A stretch of 64,000 bases of DNA from Rhodococcus jostii RHA1. GTDB taxonomy: Bacteria; Actinomycetota; Actinomycetes; Mycobacteriales; Mycobacteriaceae. The notes under the pieces are model-generated. The model was not told where the DNA came from and did no database searches. It saw only the letters and a program-made list of their open reading frames with translations. Location of the stretch: NCBI RefSeq assembly GCF_000014565.1, contig NC_008268.1:1984001-2048000 (forward strand), written 5' to 3'. The translations under genes and the position numbers were made by a program. The first letter of the stretch is position 1. The number at the start of each line of letters is the position of its first letter. Shown here in pieces: positions 1 through 12,877 of this stretch.

Positions 1-3080
<3,080 letters not shown>

Positions 3081-3096
3081 CCGCTTCTCTGCCGGA

Positions 3097-4140
3097 ATGG
3101 TTCGGCAGACTGGGAGGGTGACCCTCAACCTGGTGCAGACCCGTGTGTGGCGCGATGGCGAGTGCGTCGGCAAGGATTTTCCGCTTGCCGACGTGTCCGA
3201 ACAGGTGAAGGACGAGAATGCGCTCGTGTGGGTCGACCTGTGCGATCCCGACCACGAGTGCCTGGCCGAGCTTGCGGCCGAGTGGTCGCTCGATCCGAAC
3301 GCCATCGAGGATGCCGTTGCCCGCGGTGAGCGGCCGAAGGCGACGCGCTATGCGGGCCATGCGTTCGTGACGGCGTACGCCACCTGGTTCGAGACCGACG
3401 ACGTCAGCACTCTCGGCGTCCTCGATTCTCGGCTTCGGCTCAGCCGCGTCTCCGCGTTCGTGGTGTCGAACGGGATCATCACGGTGCGGCGGGACGATCG
3501 ATTCGACATGTCGCAGGTGGTGGAGCGCTGGGAGGAGGACCCCGCACTGCTCACACCGGGTTCCGGCGCACTCGCGCTCCTGCACGGACTGCTCGACGCC
3601 ATCGTGGACGGGCAGTTCGAGACGATCGAGACGATCGACGACGCGATCGAAGCGCTCGAGGAGGGCTTGTTCGACGAGTCCGCGCGGACCCGGGAGATTC
3701 AGCAGCGCACGTACCGGCTGCGGAAGGAACTGGTGCAACTGCGTCGCGTCGTGCTGCCGATGCGGGAGGTGGTGGGCGCCGTCATGCGCGGGCGCGCCGA
3801 ATCAGGACGCGACAAGTCACCGGTTCTCGACAGCTTGTACACCGATCTCTACGACCACGTGACGCGCGCCGCGGAGTGGACGGAGTCGTTGCGCGACATG
3901 GTGGTGACCGTCTTCGAGACGAATCTGTCGCTCCAGGATGCCCGGCTCAACACCGTCATGAAGAAGCTCACCGGTTGGGCGGCCATCATCGCGGTTCCCA
4001 CCGCGGTGACGGGGTGGTTCGGTCAGAACGTCTTGTTTCCCGGAGTGGGGCAGCTGTCGGGGATGATCGCCAGCACCATCGTGATCGTGACGTCGGCCAG
4101 CCTGCTCTACATCCTGTTCCGCCGACGCGACTGGCTGTAG
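3097..4140 (+). CDS. CorA-family magnesium/divalent-cation transporter
   Basis: A 347-residue CorA-like channel protein: an acidic alpha/beta cytoplasmic domain, a long helical stretch (roughly 200-280), then two C-terminal membrane helices (AAIIAVPTAVTGWF and GMIASTIVIVTSASLLYILF) and a basic tail (RRRDWL). The conserved GxN loop signature is present as GQN rather than the usual GMN, as in some divergent CorA/ZntB-like members, so cation selectivity is uncertain. The start could be ATG 3097 or GTG 3118. GGGAGG lies directly before 3118, too close for that start but suitable for the GTG at 3133. It begins 16 bp after the hydroxylase stop, but nothing suggests a shared function. Confidence 0.85.
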   Translation: MVRQTGRVTLNLVQTRVWRDGECVGKDFPLADVSEQVKDENALVWVDLCDPDHECLAELAAEWSLDPNAIEDAVARGERPKATRYAGHAFVTAYATWFETDDVSTLGVLDSRLRLSRVSAFVVSNGIITVRRDDRFDMSQVVERWEEDPALLTPGSGALALLHGLLDAIVDGQFETIETIDDAIEALEEGLFDESARTREIQQRTYRLRKELVQLRRVVLPMREVVGAVMRGRAESGRDKSPVLDSLYTDLYDHVTRAAEWTESLRDMVVTVFETNLSLQDARLNTVMKKLTGWAAIIAVPTAVTGWFGQNVLFPGVGQLSGMIASTIVIVTSASLLYILFRRRDWL

Positions 4141-4157
4141 TCGGGACGGACACGCCC

Positions 4158-5735
4158 TCAGGGCGCCGTCTTCGCTCCTGGTGACCCGGTCTCGCCCGCG
4201 GGAACGGCGGCGGCCTCGGTCATCAGGCGGGTGATCTCGGCACGGTCGGCGTCACCGGGCAGCCCCCAGCCCAGCCGGTAACCGTAGAGGTCGGCGAGCG
4301 TGATCGAATGCCGGTTGCCGTCCGCGACCTCGACGTCCGACGCGGTGATCAGGCCGGGGTGCGCGACACCACACGCCTCGGCCACCTTGAATACGTCCCG
4401 GCGCAACGCCCTCAGGTAGTTCGCGGCCCGGACTGATTTGATGCCGGCGTCGAGTCCGTGTGCGAGCCAGGGGTTTTGCGTCGCAACACCCGTCGGGCAC
4501 CGATCGGTGTGGCACTTCTGCGCCTGGATGCACCCGACCGCGAGCATTGGCTCACGCGCCACATTGATCAGGTCGCATCCGAGCGACATCGCCGCCACGG
4601 CATTGTCGGGCAGGCCCAGCTTGCCCGAGCCTATGAACGTGATGCCGTCGGTCAAACCGGCTTCCGCGAACTTGGCGTACACGCGCGCGAAGCCGCTACG
4701 GAACGGCAGCGAGACTGCGTCGGTGAACACCAGCGGTGCCGCGCCGGTACCGCCCTCACCCCCGTCGATGGTCACGAAGTCGACACCCCGCCCGGAGTTG
4801 CTCATCGCCTCGACGAGCAGGTCCCAGAACGTCGGGTCACCGACCGCGGACTTGATCCCGACCGGCAGCCCCGTCTCGGCGGCGAGGAGCTCCACCCAGT
4901 CGAGCATGCTGTCGACGTCACGGAAGGCCGTGTGCCGGGACGGGCTGATGCAGTCACGGCCCTCCGGTACGCCTCTGATCTCGGCAATCTCCGGTGTCAC
5001 CTTCGCCCCCGGCAGGAGACCGCCGAGGCCCGGTTTCGCGCCCTGGCTGAGTTTGATCTCGATGGCCCGTACCGGCGCCGACTCGACCAGCGCCCGAAGC
5101 CGCGCCAGGTCGAACCGGCCGTCCTCGTCACGGCAGCCGAAATACGCGGTCCCGATCTGGAAGATCAGGTCTGCGCCGTTCCGGTGGTATCGGGAGATTC
5201 CTCCTTCGCCGGTGTTGTGCAGGCAATCGGTGGCAGCGGCACCACGGTTCAGAGCGACCACGGCCGCCGACGACAGTGCCCCGAAACTCATCCCCGAGAT
5301 GTTCACGATGGAGCGCGGGCGGAAGGCATGCGCCCGGCCGCGGGCGGCACCGAGCACCTTCGCCGACGGAATCGCGAGATGTTCGTCTGCATGCGGCATC
5401 GCCGAGGGAGGAATCTCCGAGAACGTCCGGTGCTTGATGATGGTGTAGCCGTCGGTGAACTCGATGTCGTTGTCCGTACCGAACCCGAACGTGTCGGTCA
5501 CCCGCTTCGACGACGCGTACACCCAGCGACGCTGATCCCGGGTGAAGGGACGTTCCTCGTCGTTGCCGGTCGTAATGTACTGCCGAAGTTCCGGGCCGAG
5601 CGACTCGAGCAGATAACGTCCGTGCCCGACCACGGGAAAATTCCGGAGTAGCGCGTGACGTCGCTGAACAAGGTCGTACGACGCGATCGCAGCCGCGGCG
5701 GCAGCCGGAATCGCCAGGGCGTTCCACCGCTTCAT
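4158..5735 (-). CDS. FMN-binding glutamate-synthase-like protein
   Basis: A 525-residue protein with a short hydrophobic N-terminus (ALAIPAAAAAAIASYDL), then a glutamate synthase central/FMN TIM-barrel domain. Visible features are the SGMSFGALS segment, an FMN phosphate-binding region (TIDGGEGGTGAAP) and a cysteine cluster, CIQAQKCHTDRCPTG, resembling the 3Fe-4S ligands of GltB. It has no amidotransferase domain and no small-subunit gene nearby, so it is an orphan member rather than a classical GOGAT. Related stand-alone proteins have no settled reaction. ATG 5735 is preferred over upstream in-frame starts because a GGTGA lies just before it. Confidence 0.85.
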   Translation of the reverse strand: MKRWNALAIPAAAAAAIASYDLVQRRHALLRNFPVVGHGRYLLESLGPELRQYITTGNDEERPFTRDQRRWVYASSKRVTDTFGFGTDNDIEFTDGYTIIKHRTFSEIPPSAMPHADEHLAIPSAKVLGAARGRAHAFRPRSIVNISGMSFGALSSAAVVALNRGAAATDCLHNTGEGGISRYHRNGADLIFQIGTAYFGCRDEDGRFDLARLRALVESAPVRAIEIKLSQGAKPGLGGLLPGAKVTPEIAEIRGVPEGRDCISPSRHTAFRDVDSMLDWVELLAAETGLPVGIKSAVGDPTFWDLLVEAMSNSGRGVDFVTIDGGEGGTGAAPLVFTDAVSLPFRSGFARVYAKFAEAGLTDGITFIGSGKLGLPDNAVAAMSLGCDLINVAREPMLAVGCIQAQKCHTDRCPTGVATQNPWLAHGLDAGIKSVRAANYLRALRRDVFKVAEACGVAHPGLITASDVEVADGNRHSITLADLYGYRLGWGLPGDADRAEITRLMTEAAAVPAGETGSPGAKTAP

Positions 5736-5786
5736 GAATTCACCGTACGCGCGCGCCGCCACTCGGATCGGCTCCTCGCGCCAATT

Positions 5787-6410
5787 TCACCCCGGCACGG
5801 ACCCCGGAGTGGGAGCCTCCTGCGACACCGCAAGCAGCACCCGCAGATTGTCGGTGACCACCCGAGCGGAGATGCTCGGATCGATGGCGCGCTGAATACC
5901 CAGTCCGACACCGAGACTGAGGATGCTGCCTGCCGCATCCTCCGCGGGCACGGGCAACACGACCCCGAGTGAGTCGGTGAACGACTTCAGCAGTGTCACC
6001 GTGATCTCCCGGGCCACCCCGAGAGTGGCGGTGAGTGCGTCGCGGAGTTCGGGATCGTGCCGGGACAGCACGATCAGCTCGAACTCCAGCATGGTCCAAC
6101 CGACGTCGCCGAGTGTCTTCTCCGCCCAGGCCTGGAACGCCTCGAGCCGCTCCTCCATCGTGTCGCCGCCGCCGAGCGCCTCGGCGATCTCCTGCCCCTT
6201 GGTGGCGTGGATGAGCCCCAGCACCTCGAGGCACAGTTCCTTCTTGTTCTTGAAGTTGGAGTACACCGCACCCTTGGAATAGCCGGCCTCGTCGGCCACT
6301 TTCTCGAGCGATGTGGCCGCGTACCCGTCGGCCAGGAAGAGGTCGCGGGCAGTCGCGACGAGATGCGCCCGTGTGCGCGCCTGGCTCTCCGACCTGGTCA
6401 ATCGCGCCAT
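5787..6410 (-). CDS. TetR-family transcriptional regulator
   Basis: 207 residues. The N-terminal TetR helix-turn-helix reads ATARDLFLADGYAATSLEKVADEAGYSKGAVYSNFKNKKEL, here quoted only to locate it at residues 20-60; the C-terminal half is a variable ligand pocket. ATG 6410 is chosen over GTG 6416 because AAAGG lies six bases upstream of it. It is divergent from the patatin/monooxygenase pair, with a 13-bp palindrome between them, the usual arrangement for a TetR repressor controlling itself and its neighbour. Confidence 0.9.
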   Translation of the reverse strand: MARLTRSESQARTRAHLVATARDLFLADGYAATSLEKVADEAGYSKGAVYSNFKNKKELCLEVLGLIHATKGQEIAEALGGGDTMEERLEAFQAWAEKTLGDVGWTMLEFELIVLSRHDPELRDALTATLGVAREITVTLLKSFTDSLGVVLPVPAEDAAGSILSLGVGLGIQRAIDPSISARVVTDNLRVLLAVSQEAPTPGSVPG

Positions 6411-6456
6411 GCTCACCCTTTCTCCGAAGCCAATGCGAGAATATTCTAATTTTCAT

Positions 6457-6469
6457 ATACCGCCGGTAT
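6457..6469. promoter_or_regulatory. Probable TetR operator, ATACCG-C-CGGTAT
   Basis: A perfect 6+1+6 palindrome, extendable to 19 bp (6454-6472) with one mismatched pair, in the 82-bp gap between the TetR gene and the patatin gene. A second palindrome, AGAATATTCT, lies at 6438-6447. The placement suits repression of both promoters by the adjacent TetR protein. Confidence 0.55.
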
Positions 6470-6480
6470 CTGGTTTCTGC

Positions 6481-6486
6481 TAGCTT
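6481..6486 (+). promoter_or_regulatory. Candidate -10 (TAGCTT) for leaderless patatin transcript
   Basis: TAGCTT ends six bases before ATG 6493, and there is no Shine-Dalgarno. This spacing is what a leaderless actinobacterial mRNA would show. No convincing -35 was found. Confidence 0.35.
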
Positions 6487-6492
6487 CTAGAT

Positions 6493-7428
6493 ATGACTTC
6501 GAGTGACATACAACCCAGCCGCGGACTGGTGATCGGGTGCGGCGGCACGCTCGGCGCGGCCTGGACCGTGGCGGCCCTGGTCGCCGTGAGCGACGCGCTG
6601 GGCTGGGACCCGCGCGACGCCGACGTACTCGCGGGCACGTCCGCGGGCGCCGAACTCGTCACCATGCTGGGCGGCGGGGCGGGCGTCGACGAACTGCTCG
6701 CGATGCAGCTCGGTGGGCTCACCCACCCGGCGCTCGACGGGCACCTCGCCGCCGCACCGGGACGGTTCCCGCCGCTCCCCGGACCGGGCCTCGGTTCGCC
6801 CGGCTTGTTGCGCCGCGGGCTCCCACCCCTGACCGCCGCGAGCGGCCTCCTCCCCCACGGCCGCGGCGATGCCGCGTGGCTCGACCGGCTCGCCCAGCGG
6901 TTCACCTGCCACTCCGGTTGGGTGCGCCACCCCGCGACGTGGCTGGTGAGTATGGACTACGACACGGGAGAGCGCATCGCATTCGGCTCACCCGGTGCAC
7001 CGACCGCCACCCTGTCCGAGGCGCTGCGGGCGTCGTGGGCGATTCCCGGCTGGTATCCGCCGGTCCCCATCGGCGGCCGCCGGTGCGTCGACGGCGGTGC
7101 GGCGTCCACCGCATCCGCCGACCTGGTGCTGCCCCTCGAACTCGACGAGGTGATCGTGCTGGCACCGATGGCGTCGACGGGCCGCATCGCCGGCCGCGGG
7201 GCGGCCCGCGTCGAACGCCTGATGCTGCGGAACTGGATGAGTTCCGGACTGGACGCCGAGATCGCGAAGCTGGAGGCGGCCGGCACCCGGGTGATCCGGC
7301 TCGACGCGACCGCCGAGGACCTCGCCGTCATGGGTCCGAACTTCATGGACGGACGGCGCCGGCTCGCCACCCTCGAACATTCCCTCGTCACCACCCGCGC
7401 TCAGCTCGCGAACGGAGTACGCGCATGA
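6493..7428 (+). CDS. Patatin-like phospholipase/esterase
   Basis: 311 residues with the patatin Ser-Asp dyad: nucleophile Ser50 in GTSAG and Asp200 in VDGG. The glycine-rich oxyanion loop is GCGGTLG near residues 15-21, slightly different from the usual GGGxxxG. Expected activity is hydrolysis of acyl esters or lipids. The stop overlaps the start of the next gene by 4 bp (ATGA), so it is translationally coupled to a Baeyer-Villiger monooxygenase. That pairing suggests the esterase cleaves the ester or lactone the monooxygenase makes (inference). Likely controlled by the divergent TetR regulator. Confidence 0.85.
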   Translation: MTSSDIQPSRGLVIGCGGTLGAAWTVAALVAVSDALGWDPRDADVLAGTSAGAELVTMLGGGAGVDELLAMQLGGLTHPALDGHLAAAPGRFPPLPGPGLGSPGLLRRGLPPLTAASGLLPHGRGDAAWLDRLAQRFTCHSGWVRHPATWLVSMDYDTGERIAFGSPGAPTATLSEALRASWAIPGWYPPVPIGGRRCVDGGAASTASADLVLPLELDEVIVLAPMASTGRIAGRGAARVERLMLRNWMSSGLDAEIAKLEAAGTRVIRLDATAEDLAVMGPNFMDGRRRLATLEHSLVTTRAQLANGVRA

Positions 7429-8906
7429 CGCATTACGACATTCTGATCGTCGGTGCCGGGATCTCCGGCATCGGAGCAGCAATTCGCCTGAAGCAGAGCG
7501 GAATCGACAACTTCGCCATCCTCGAGAAGGGTGACGCGCTGGGCGGGACCTGGCGCGACAACACCTACCCGGGTTGTGCGTGCGACGTCCCCTCCGCGCT
7601 GTACTCCTACTCGTTCGCACCCAACCGGGAGTGGTCGCGGTTGTTCGCCGGACAGGATGAGATCCGCCGGTACATCGAGCGCACCGCCGCCGAACACGGG
7701 GTCCCCGCACACGTGAAGTTCGGCACCGAGATGCAGCGCGCCCAGTGGAGCGAACAGAGCAGGCGGTGGACGGTGGACACGTCCGCAGGCACGTTCACCG
7801 CCAACGCCGTCATCGCCGCCGCCGGACCCTGGAACGAACCGCTCGTTCCCACCGTCCCCGGACTCGACACCTTCACCGGCGAGGTGTTCCATTCCTCCCG
7901 CTGGAATCACACCTACGACCTCACGGGCAAACGCGTCGCCGTCGTCGGAACCGGTGCATCCGCAGTGCAATTCGTCCCGGCGATCCAGCCGACGGTCGAG
8001 TCGCTGCATCTCTACCAGCGCACCGCGCAGTGGGTGCTACCGAAACCGGATCACACGCTGCCCGGTGTCGAGCGCGCGATCCTGCGCCGCGTACCGGGTG
8101 CGATCCGCGCCCTGCGACGCGTCGAGTACGCGATCATGGAATCGCTCGGACTCGGTTTCCGGCACCCGTGGATCCTGCGGGTGATCCAGCAGGTCGGCAA
8201 GGCGCAACTCCGCGCACAGGTACGCGATCCGAAGCTGCGCAAGGCCTTGACCCCCGACTACACGCTCGGCTGCAAGCGACTACTGCTGTCGAACACCTAC
8301 TACCCCGCACTCACCCGCCCCAACGTCGAGGTGCACGCCAACGCCGTTGAGTCGGTGCGCGGGAACGTCGTCGTCGGCAGCGACGGCGCCGAACGGGAAG
8401 TGGACGCCATCATCTTCGGCACCGGGTTCCACATCCTCGACATGCCGATCGGTTCCAAGGTGTTCGACGGCGACGGCCGCAGCCTCGACGATCACTGGAA
8501 GGGCAGCCCGCAGGCCTACCTCGGCACCACCGTCGCGGGCTTCCCCAATGCGTTCGTCCTCCTCGGACCCGCGCTGGGCACCGGCCACACGTCGGCGTTC
8601 ATGATCCTCGAGGCGCAACTCGACTACCTGATCCAGGCCGTCACCGCGGCTCGGAGCAACGGGTGGACCAGGATGGAACCGCGCCGGGAAGTGCAGGACG
8701 CGTTCAACGCCCAGGTGCAGGAAGCCCTGGCCACCACCGTCTACAACGCCGGTGGCTGCCAGAGCTACTTCCTCGACGTCAACGGCCGCAACAGCTTCAA
8801 CTGGCCGTGGTCGACCGACCGCATGCGGCAGCGGCTCGGCCGGTTCGACGAGGCGGCGTACGACGTCTCGCGTGAGCCGGCGTCGGCTACAGCGACTTCG
8901 CGATGA
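7425..8906 (+). CDS. Flavin-containing (Baeyer-Villiger type) monooxygenase
   Basis: 493 residues. The N-terminal FAD motif GAGISG is at 10-15, a GGTWRDNTYPGCACD segment follows, a second Rossmann motif (GTGASA) binds NADPH, and between them is FTGEVFHSSRWN, which fits the class B monooxygenase fingerprint FxGxxxHxxxW. The family oxidises ketones to esters or lactones; the substrate here is unknown. It begins inside the stop codon of the patatin gene, and the two form a two-gene operon. Its last 20 bp overlap the convergent acyl-CoA dehydrogenase gene. Confidence 0.88.
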   Translation: MTHYDILIVGAGISGIGAAIRLKQSGIDNFAILEKGDALGGTWRDNTYPGCACDVPSALYSYSFAPNREWSRLFAGQDEIRRYIERTAAEHGVPAHVKFGTEMQRAQWSEQSRRWTVDTSAGTFTANAVIAAAGPWNEPLVPTVPGLDTFTGEVFHSSRWNHTYDLTGKRVAVVGTGASAVQFVPAIQPTVESLHLYQRTAQWVLPKPDHTLPGVERAILRRVPGAIRALRRVEYAIMESLGLGFRHPWILRVIQQVGKAQLRAQVRDPKLRKALTPDYTLGCKRLLLSNTYYPALTRPNVEVHANAVESVRGNVVVGSDGAEREVDAIIFGTGFHILDMPIGSKVFDGDGRSLDDHWKGSPQAYLGTTVAGFPNAFVLLGPALGTGHTSAFMILEAQLDYLIQAVTAARSNGWTRMEPRREVQDAFNAQVQEALATTVYNAGGCQSYFLDVNGRNSFNWPWSTDRMRQRLGRFDEAAYDVSREPASATATSR

Positions 8907-10032
8907 TTCCCTTCATCACCTCGTTGGCGCCCGCGTAGATCTTCTGGACGCGGGCGTCCTCGTACATCCGGGCGATCAGGTACTCACGCATGTACCCGTA
9001 CCCGCCGTGCAACTGCACGCACCGGTCGATCACCGCGCACTGCTGCTCGGTGAGCCAGTACTTGACCATCGCCGCCTCGGACGGGTCCAGTTCCCCGCGC
9101 AGGTGCGCCTCGATGCAATGGTCCAGGAACACCGCACACGTGCGGGCGATGGTCTGGCACTCGGCGAGCTCGAACGCCGTGTTCTGGAACTCGAACAGAC
9201 TGTGCCCGAACGCCTGCCGCGACCTCGTGTACGCAACGGTGTCCTCCACCGCACGAGTCATCGCCCCGGACGCCTGCGCGCCGATGATCAACCGCTCCTG
9301 CACCAGCTGCGCCATCAGCTGCCCGAAACCCTGCCCCTCCTCACCGAGCAGGTTCGACACCGGCACCCGCACATCGGTGAACGACAACTCCGACGTGTCG
9401 GCGCCGTGCTGACCGACCTTGTCCAACACCCGCCCGACGGCGAACCCGGGGCAGTCCCGCAGATCCACGATCAGCAGCGCCACCCCCTTGGCGCCGGCCT
9501 TCGGGTCGGTCTTGACCGCCAGCACGATCATGTCGGCGGACGCGCCGTTGGTGATGAACGTCTTCGACCCGTTGACGACGTACTCGTCGCCGTCCCGGAT
9601 CGCGGTGGTCTTGATCGCCTTGAGGTCCGAGCCGGCGCCGGGCTCGGTCATGCCGATGGCGCCGAGGATCTCCCCGGTCGCCATCGACGGCAGCCAGGTC
9701 CTCTTCTGCTCCTCGGTGCCGTACTCGAGGAGGTAGTGCGCGACGATCCCCGAATGCACCGAGATGCCGAGCGCGAGGTCGCCGGCATAGCCCTGGGCCT
9801 CGAACACGGCGAGGTCGTGGGCGAACGTGCCGCCACCGCCGCCGTACTCCTCCGGGATCGAGCAGCACAGCAACCCCAGCTCGCCGGCCGCGAGCCACAC
9901 CGCACGGTCGATGCGGTGCTGGGCGTCCCACTTCTCGTTGTGCGCGACCACCTCGCGTTCGAAGAACCCGACCGCGAGCTCGGACAGGGCCTTCACCTCG
10001 TCGTCGTGCCACGACGGGATGTGCTTCTTCAT
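8887..10032 (-). CDS. Acyl-CoA dehydrogenase, long-chain (LCAD) type
   Basis: 381 residues with the usual ACAD layout: GMTEPGAGSD binds FAD, and the C-terminal segment IYAGANEVMK carries no YEG glutamate. In long-chain and isovaleryl-type enzymes the catalytic Glu instead lies on helix G; QERLIIG around residue 240 provides it. This points to a long-chain acyl-CoA substrate. ATG 10032 (MKKHIPSWHDDEV) is the natural N-terminus. The thiolase gene lies 14 bp upstream in the same direction, making a short beta-oxidation operon. Confidence 0.88.
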   Translation of the reverse strand: MKKHIPSWHDDEVKALSELAVGFFEREVVAHNEKWDAQHRIDRAVWLAAGELGLLCCSIPEEYGGGGGTFAHDLAVFEAQGYAGDLALGISVHSGIVAHYLLEYGTEEQKRTWLPSMATGEILGAIGMTEPGAGSDLKAIKTTAIRDGDEYVVNGSKTFITNGASADMIVLAVKTDPKAGAKGVALLIVDLRDCPGFAVGRVLDKVGQHGADTSELSFTDVRVPVSNLLGEEGQGFGQLMAQLVQERLIIGAQASGAMTRAVEDTVAYTRSRQAFGHSLFEFQNTAFELAECQTIARTCAVFLDHCIEAHLRGELDPSEAAMVKYWLTEQQCAVIDRCVQLHGGYGYMREYLIARMYEDARVQKIYAGANEVMKGIIAKSL

Positions 10033-10046
10033 CGTCTGCCTCGGTT

Positions 10047-11228
<1,182 letters not shown>

Positions 11229-11320
11229 GACGTGCCCTTCCGTCTCTCTACCAGTACGGTGAGATAGTAGGACTTCAAAGTACCCGGCTGTTCACGCAGG
11301 TCCTCCGACACGTCGCCGGG

Positions 11321-12877
11321 TCAGGTTCCGCGGATCAGATCGGCGCACTTCTCGGCCATCGTCATGACCGTGATATTGGGATTGACGTAGGGCAGTTTCG
11401 GCATGGCGGACGCGTCCACCACCCGCAGATCGCGAACGCCCTTCACTCGCAGTTCCGGATCGAGAACGGCCATCGGATCGGTGGCCGCACCCATCCTGGC
11501 GGTCCCGGCGGGGTGGTACACCGTGTTGTGCGTCCGGTGCGCGTAGTCGATCAGTTCGTCGTCGGTGACCGCCTCCGGCCCGGGGGCCAGTTCCCTCGTG
11601 ATCCAGCCGCGGAGAGGTTCCTGCTCGGCGATGCGGCGCGCCAGCCGGATCCCGGCAAGCATCACGGCCTCGTCGTGGCCGTCCGGGTCGGTGAAGTACC
11701 GGGGATCCACTCGCGGACGATCCCGGAAGTCGCGGGAACGCAGACGTACCGTTCCGCGAGAGAGTCCCTGCGTGACGTTCGGGGTGAGGCAGAAACCGTT
11801 GTCCGTGGTGGGGTAACCCCACCGGAGTGTGTTCATGTCGAACGGCACGCTGCCGTAGTGCATCATCAGGTCCGGATGGTTCAGCCCCTCCTCGGTGGTG
11901 GCGAACAATCCGATCTCCCACCACTGTGTGGACGTCTCGACCATCGGCCGGGACGCGTCCCAGAACACCAGCCCTTCGACGTGATCGTCGAGGTTCTGCC
12001 CGACCCCGGGAGCGTCGACCCGAACCTGCACACCCATCTCACGCAGGTGCACCGTCGGCCCGATACCCGAGAGCATCAACAGTTTCGGTGTGTCGATGGC
12101 CCCGGCGGTGACGATCACCTCGCGGCGCGCCGAGACCGTGTCGTATCCGGTGAGATCGGGGCGCTGGTACCGCACGCCGGTCGCCGCCAGCGCGTCGTCG
12201 ATGACGATCTCGCTGACCCGGCAGTCGGTGCGCACCTCCAGGTTGGGGCGTGACCCGAGAATCGGATGCAGGTAGGCGTGCGACGTCGACATGCGCGTGC
12301 CGTCCTCGGACGCGTTGATTTGGAACCACCCCGCCCCGTCGAGCACCGTCGTGCCCCGGTTGAACTGCACGGTGGGCAACCCGACCTTCGCCGCGGCCTC
12401 GAGCAGGGCCACGCCGCAGGGGTCGTGCGGCGGGACGTCGCGCAACCGCACCGGACCGCTGCGGCCGTGCTGCTCGCCGGGGGCGTCGTTGTTCTCCACG
12501 CGCGCCACGAGCGGCAGCACGTCCTTCGCGCCCCAGCCGGTGGCACCCGCCGCCGCCCAGTCGTCGAGTGTCTCGGCGGGTGGCCAGAACGCGATGCACG
12601 AATTGTGGGAGGAGCATCCGCCGAGCACCTTGGCGCGGGCGTGTCGCATGAAGCTGTTGCCCTTCTCCTGCGGCTCCACCGGATAGTCCCAGTCGTAGCC
12701 GGAGTCCAGCAGATGCATCCACTGCGACAGCTCGAGGACGTTGCGGTCACCGACGTCGGACGGCCCGGCCTCCACGAGGCAGACGGTCACCGAGGGGTCC
12801 TCGCTGAGCCGCGCGGCGAGCACACATCCGGCCGTTCCCCCGCCTGCGATGACATAGTCGAACACGGTGTCCGTCAT
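11321..12877 (-). CDS. GMC-family FAD oxidoreductase (choline dehydrogenase-like)
   Basis: 518 residues. The N-terminal ADP-binding motif is GGGTAGCVLAARL, the GMC signature region is KVLGGCSSHNSCIAFWPP, and the active-site His region is TVYHPAGTARMG followed by PNITVMTMAEKCADLI. It oxidises an alcohol to the aldehyde with FAD. The operon partner is an aldehyde dehydrogenase that would take the aldehyde to the acid, and the APC permease between them overlaps this gene by 4 bp. Choline to glycine betaine is the likeliest pair of reactions, but another amino alcohol is possible. Confidence 0.85.
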   Translation of the reverse strand: MTDTVFDYVIAGGGTAGCVLAARLSEDPSVTVCLVEAGPSDVGDRNVLELSQWMHLLDSGYDWDYPVEPQEKGNSFMRHARAKVLGGCSSHNSCIAFWPPAETLDDWAAAGATGWGAKDVLPLVARVENNDAPGEQHGRSGPVRLRDVPPHDPCGVALLEAAAKVGLPTVQFNRGTTVLDGAGWFQINASEDGTRMSTSHAYLHPILGSRPNLEVRTDCRVSEIVIDDALAATGVRYQRPDLTGYDTVSARREVIVTAGAIDTPKLLMLSGIGPTVHLREMGVQVRVDAPGVGQNLDDHVEGLVFWDASRPMVETSTQWWEIGLFATTEEGLNHPDLMMHYGSVPFDMNTLRWGYPTTDNGFCLTPNVTQGLSRGTVRLRSRDFRDRPRVDPRYFTDPDGHDEAVMLAGIRLARRIAEQEPLRGWITRELAPGPEAVTDDELIDYAHRTHNTVYHPAGTARMGAATDPMAVLDPELRVKGVRDLRVVDASAMPKLPYVNPNITVMTMAEKCADLIRGT

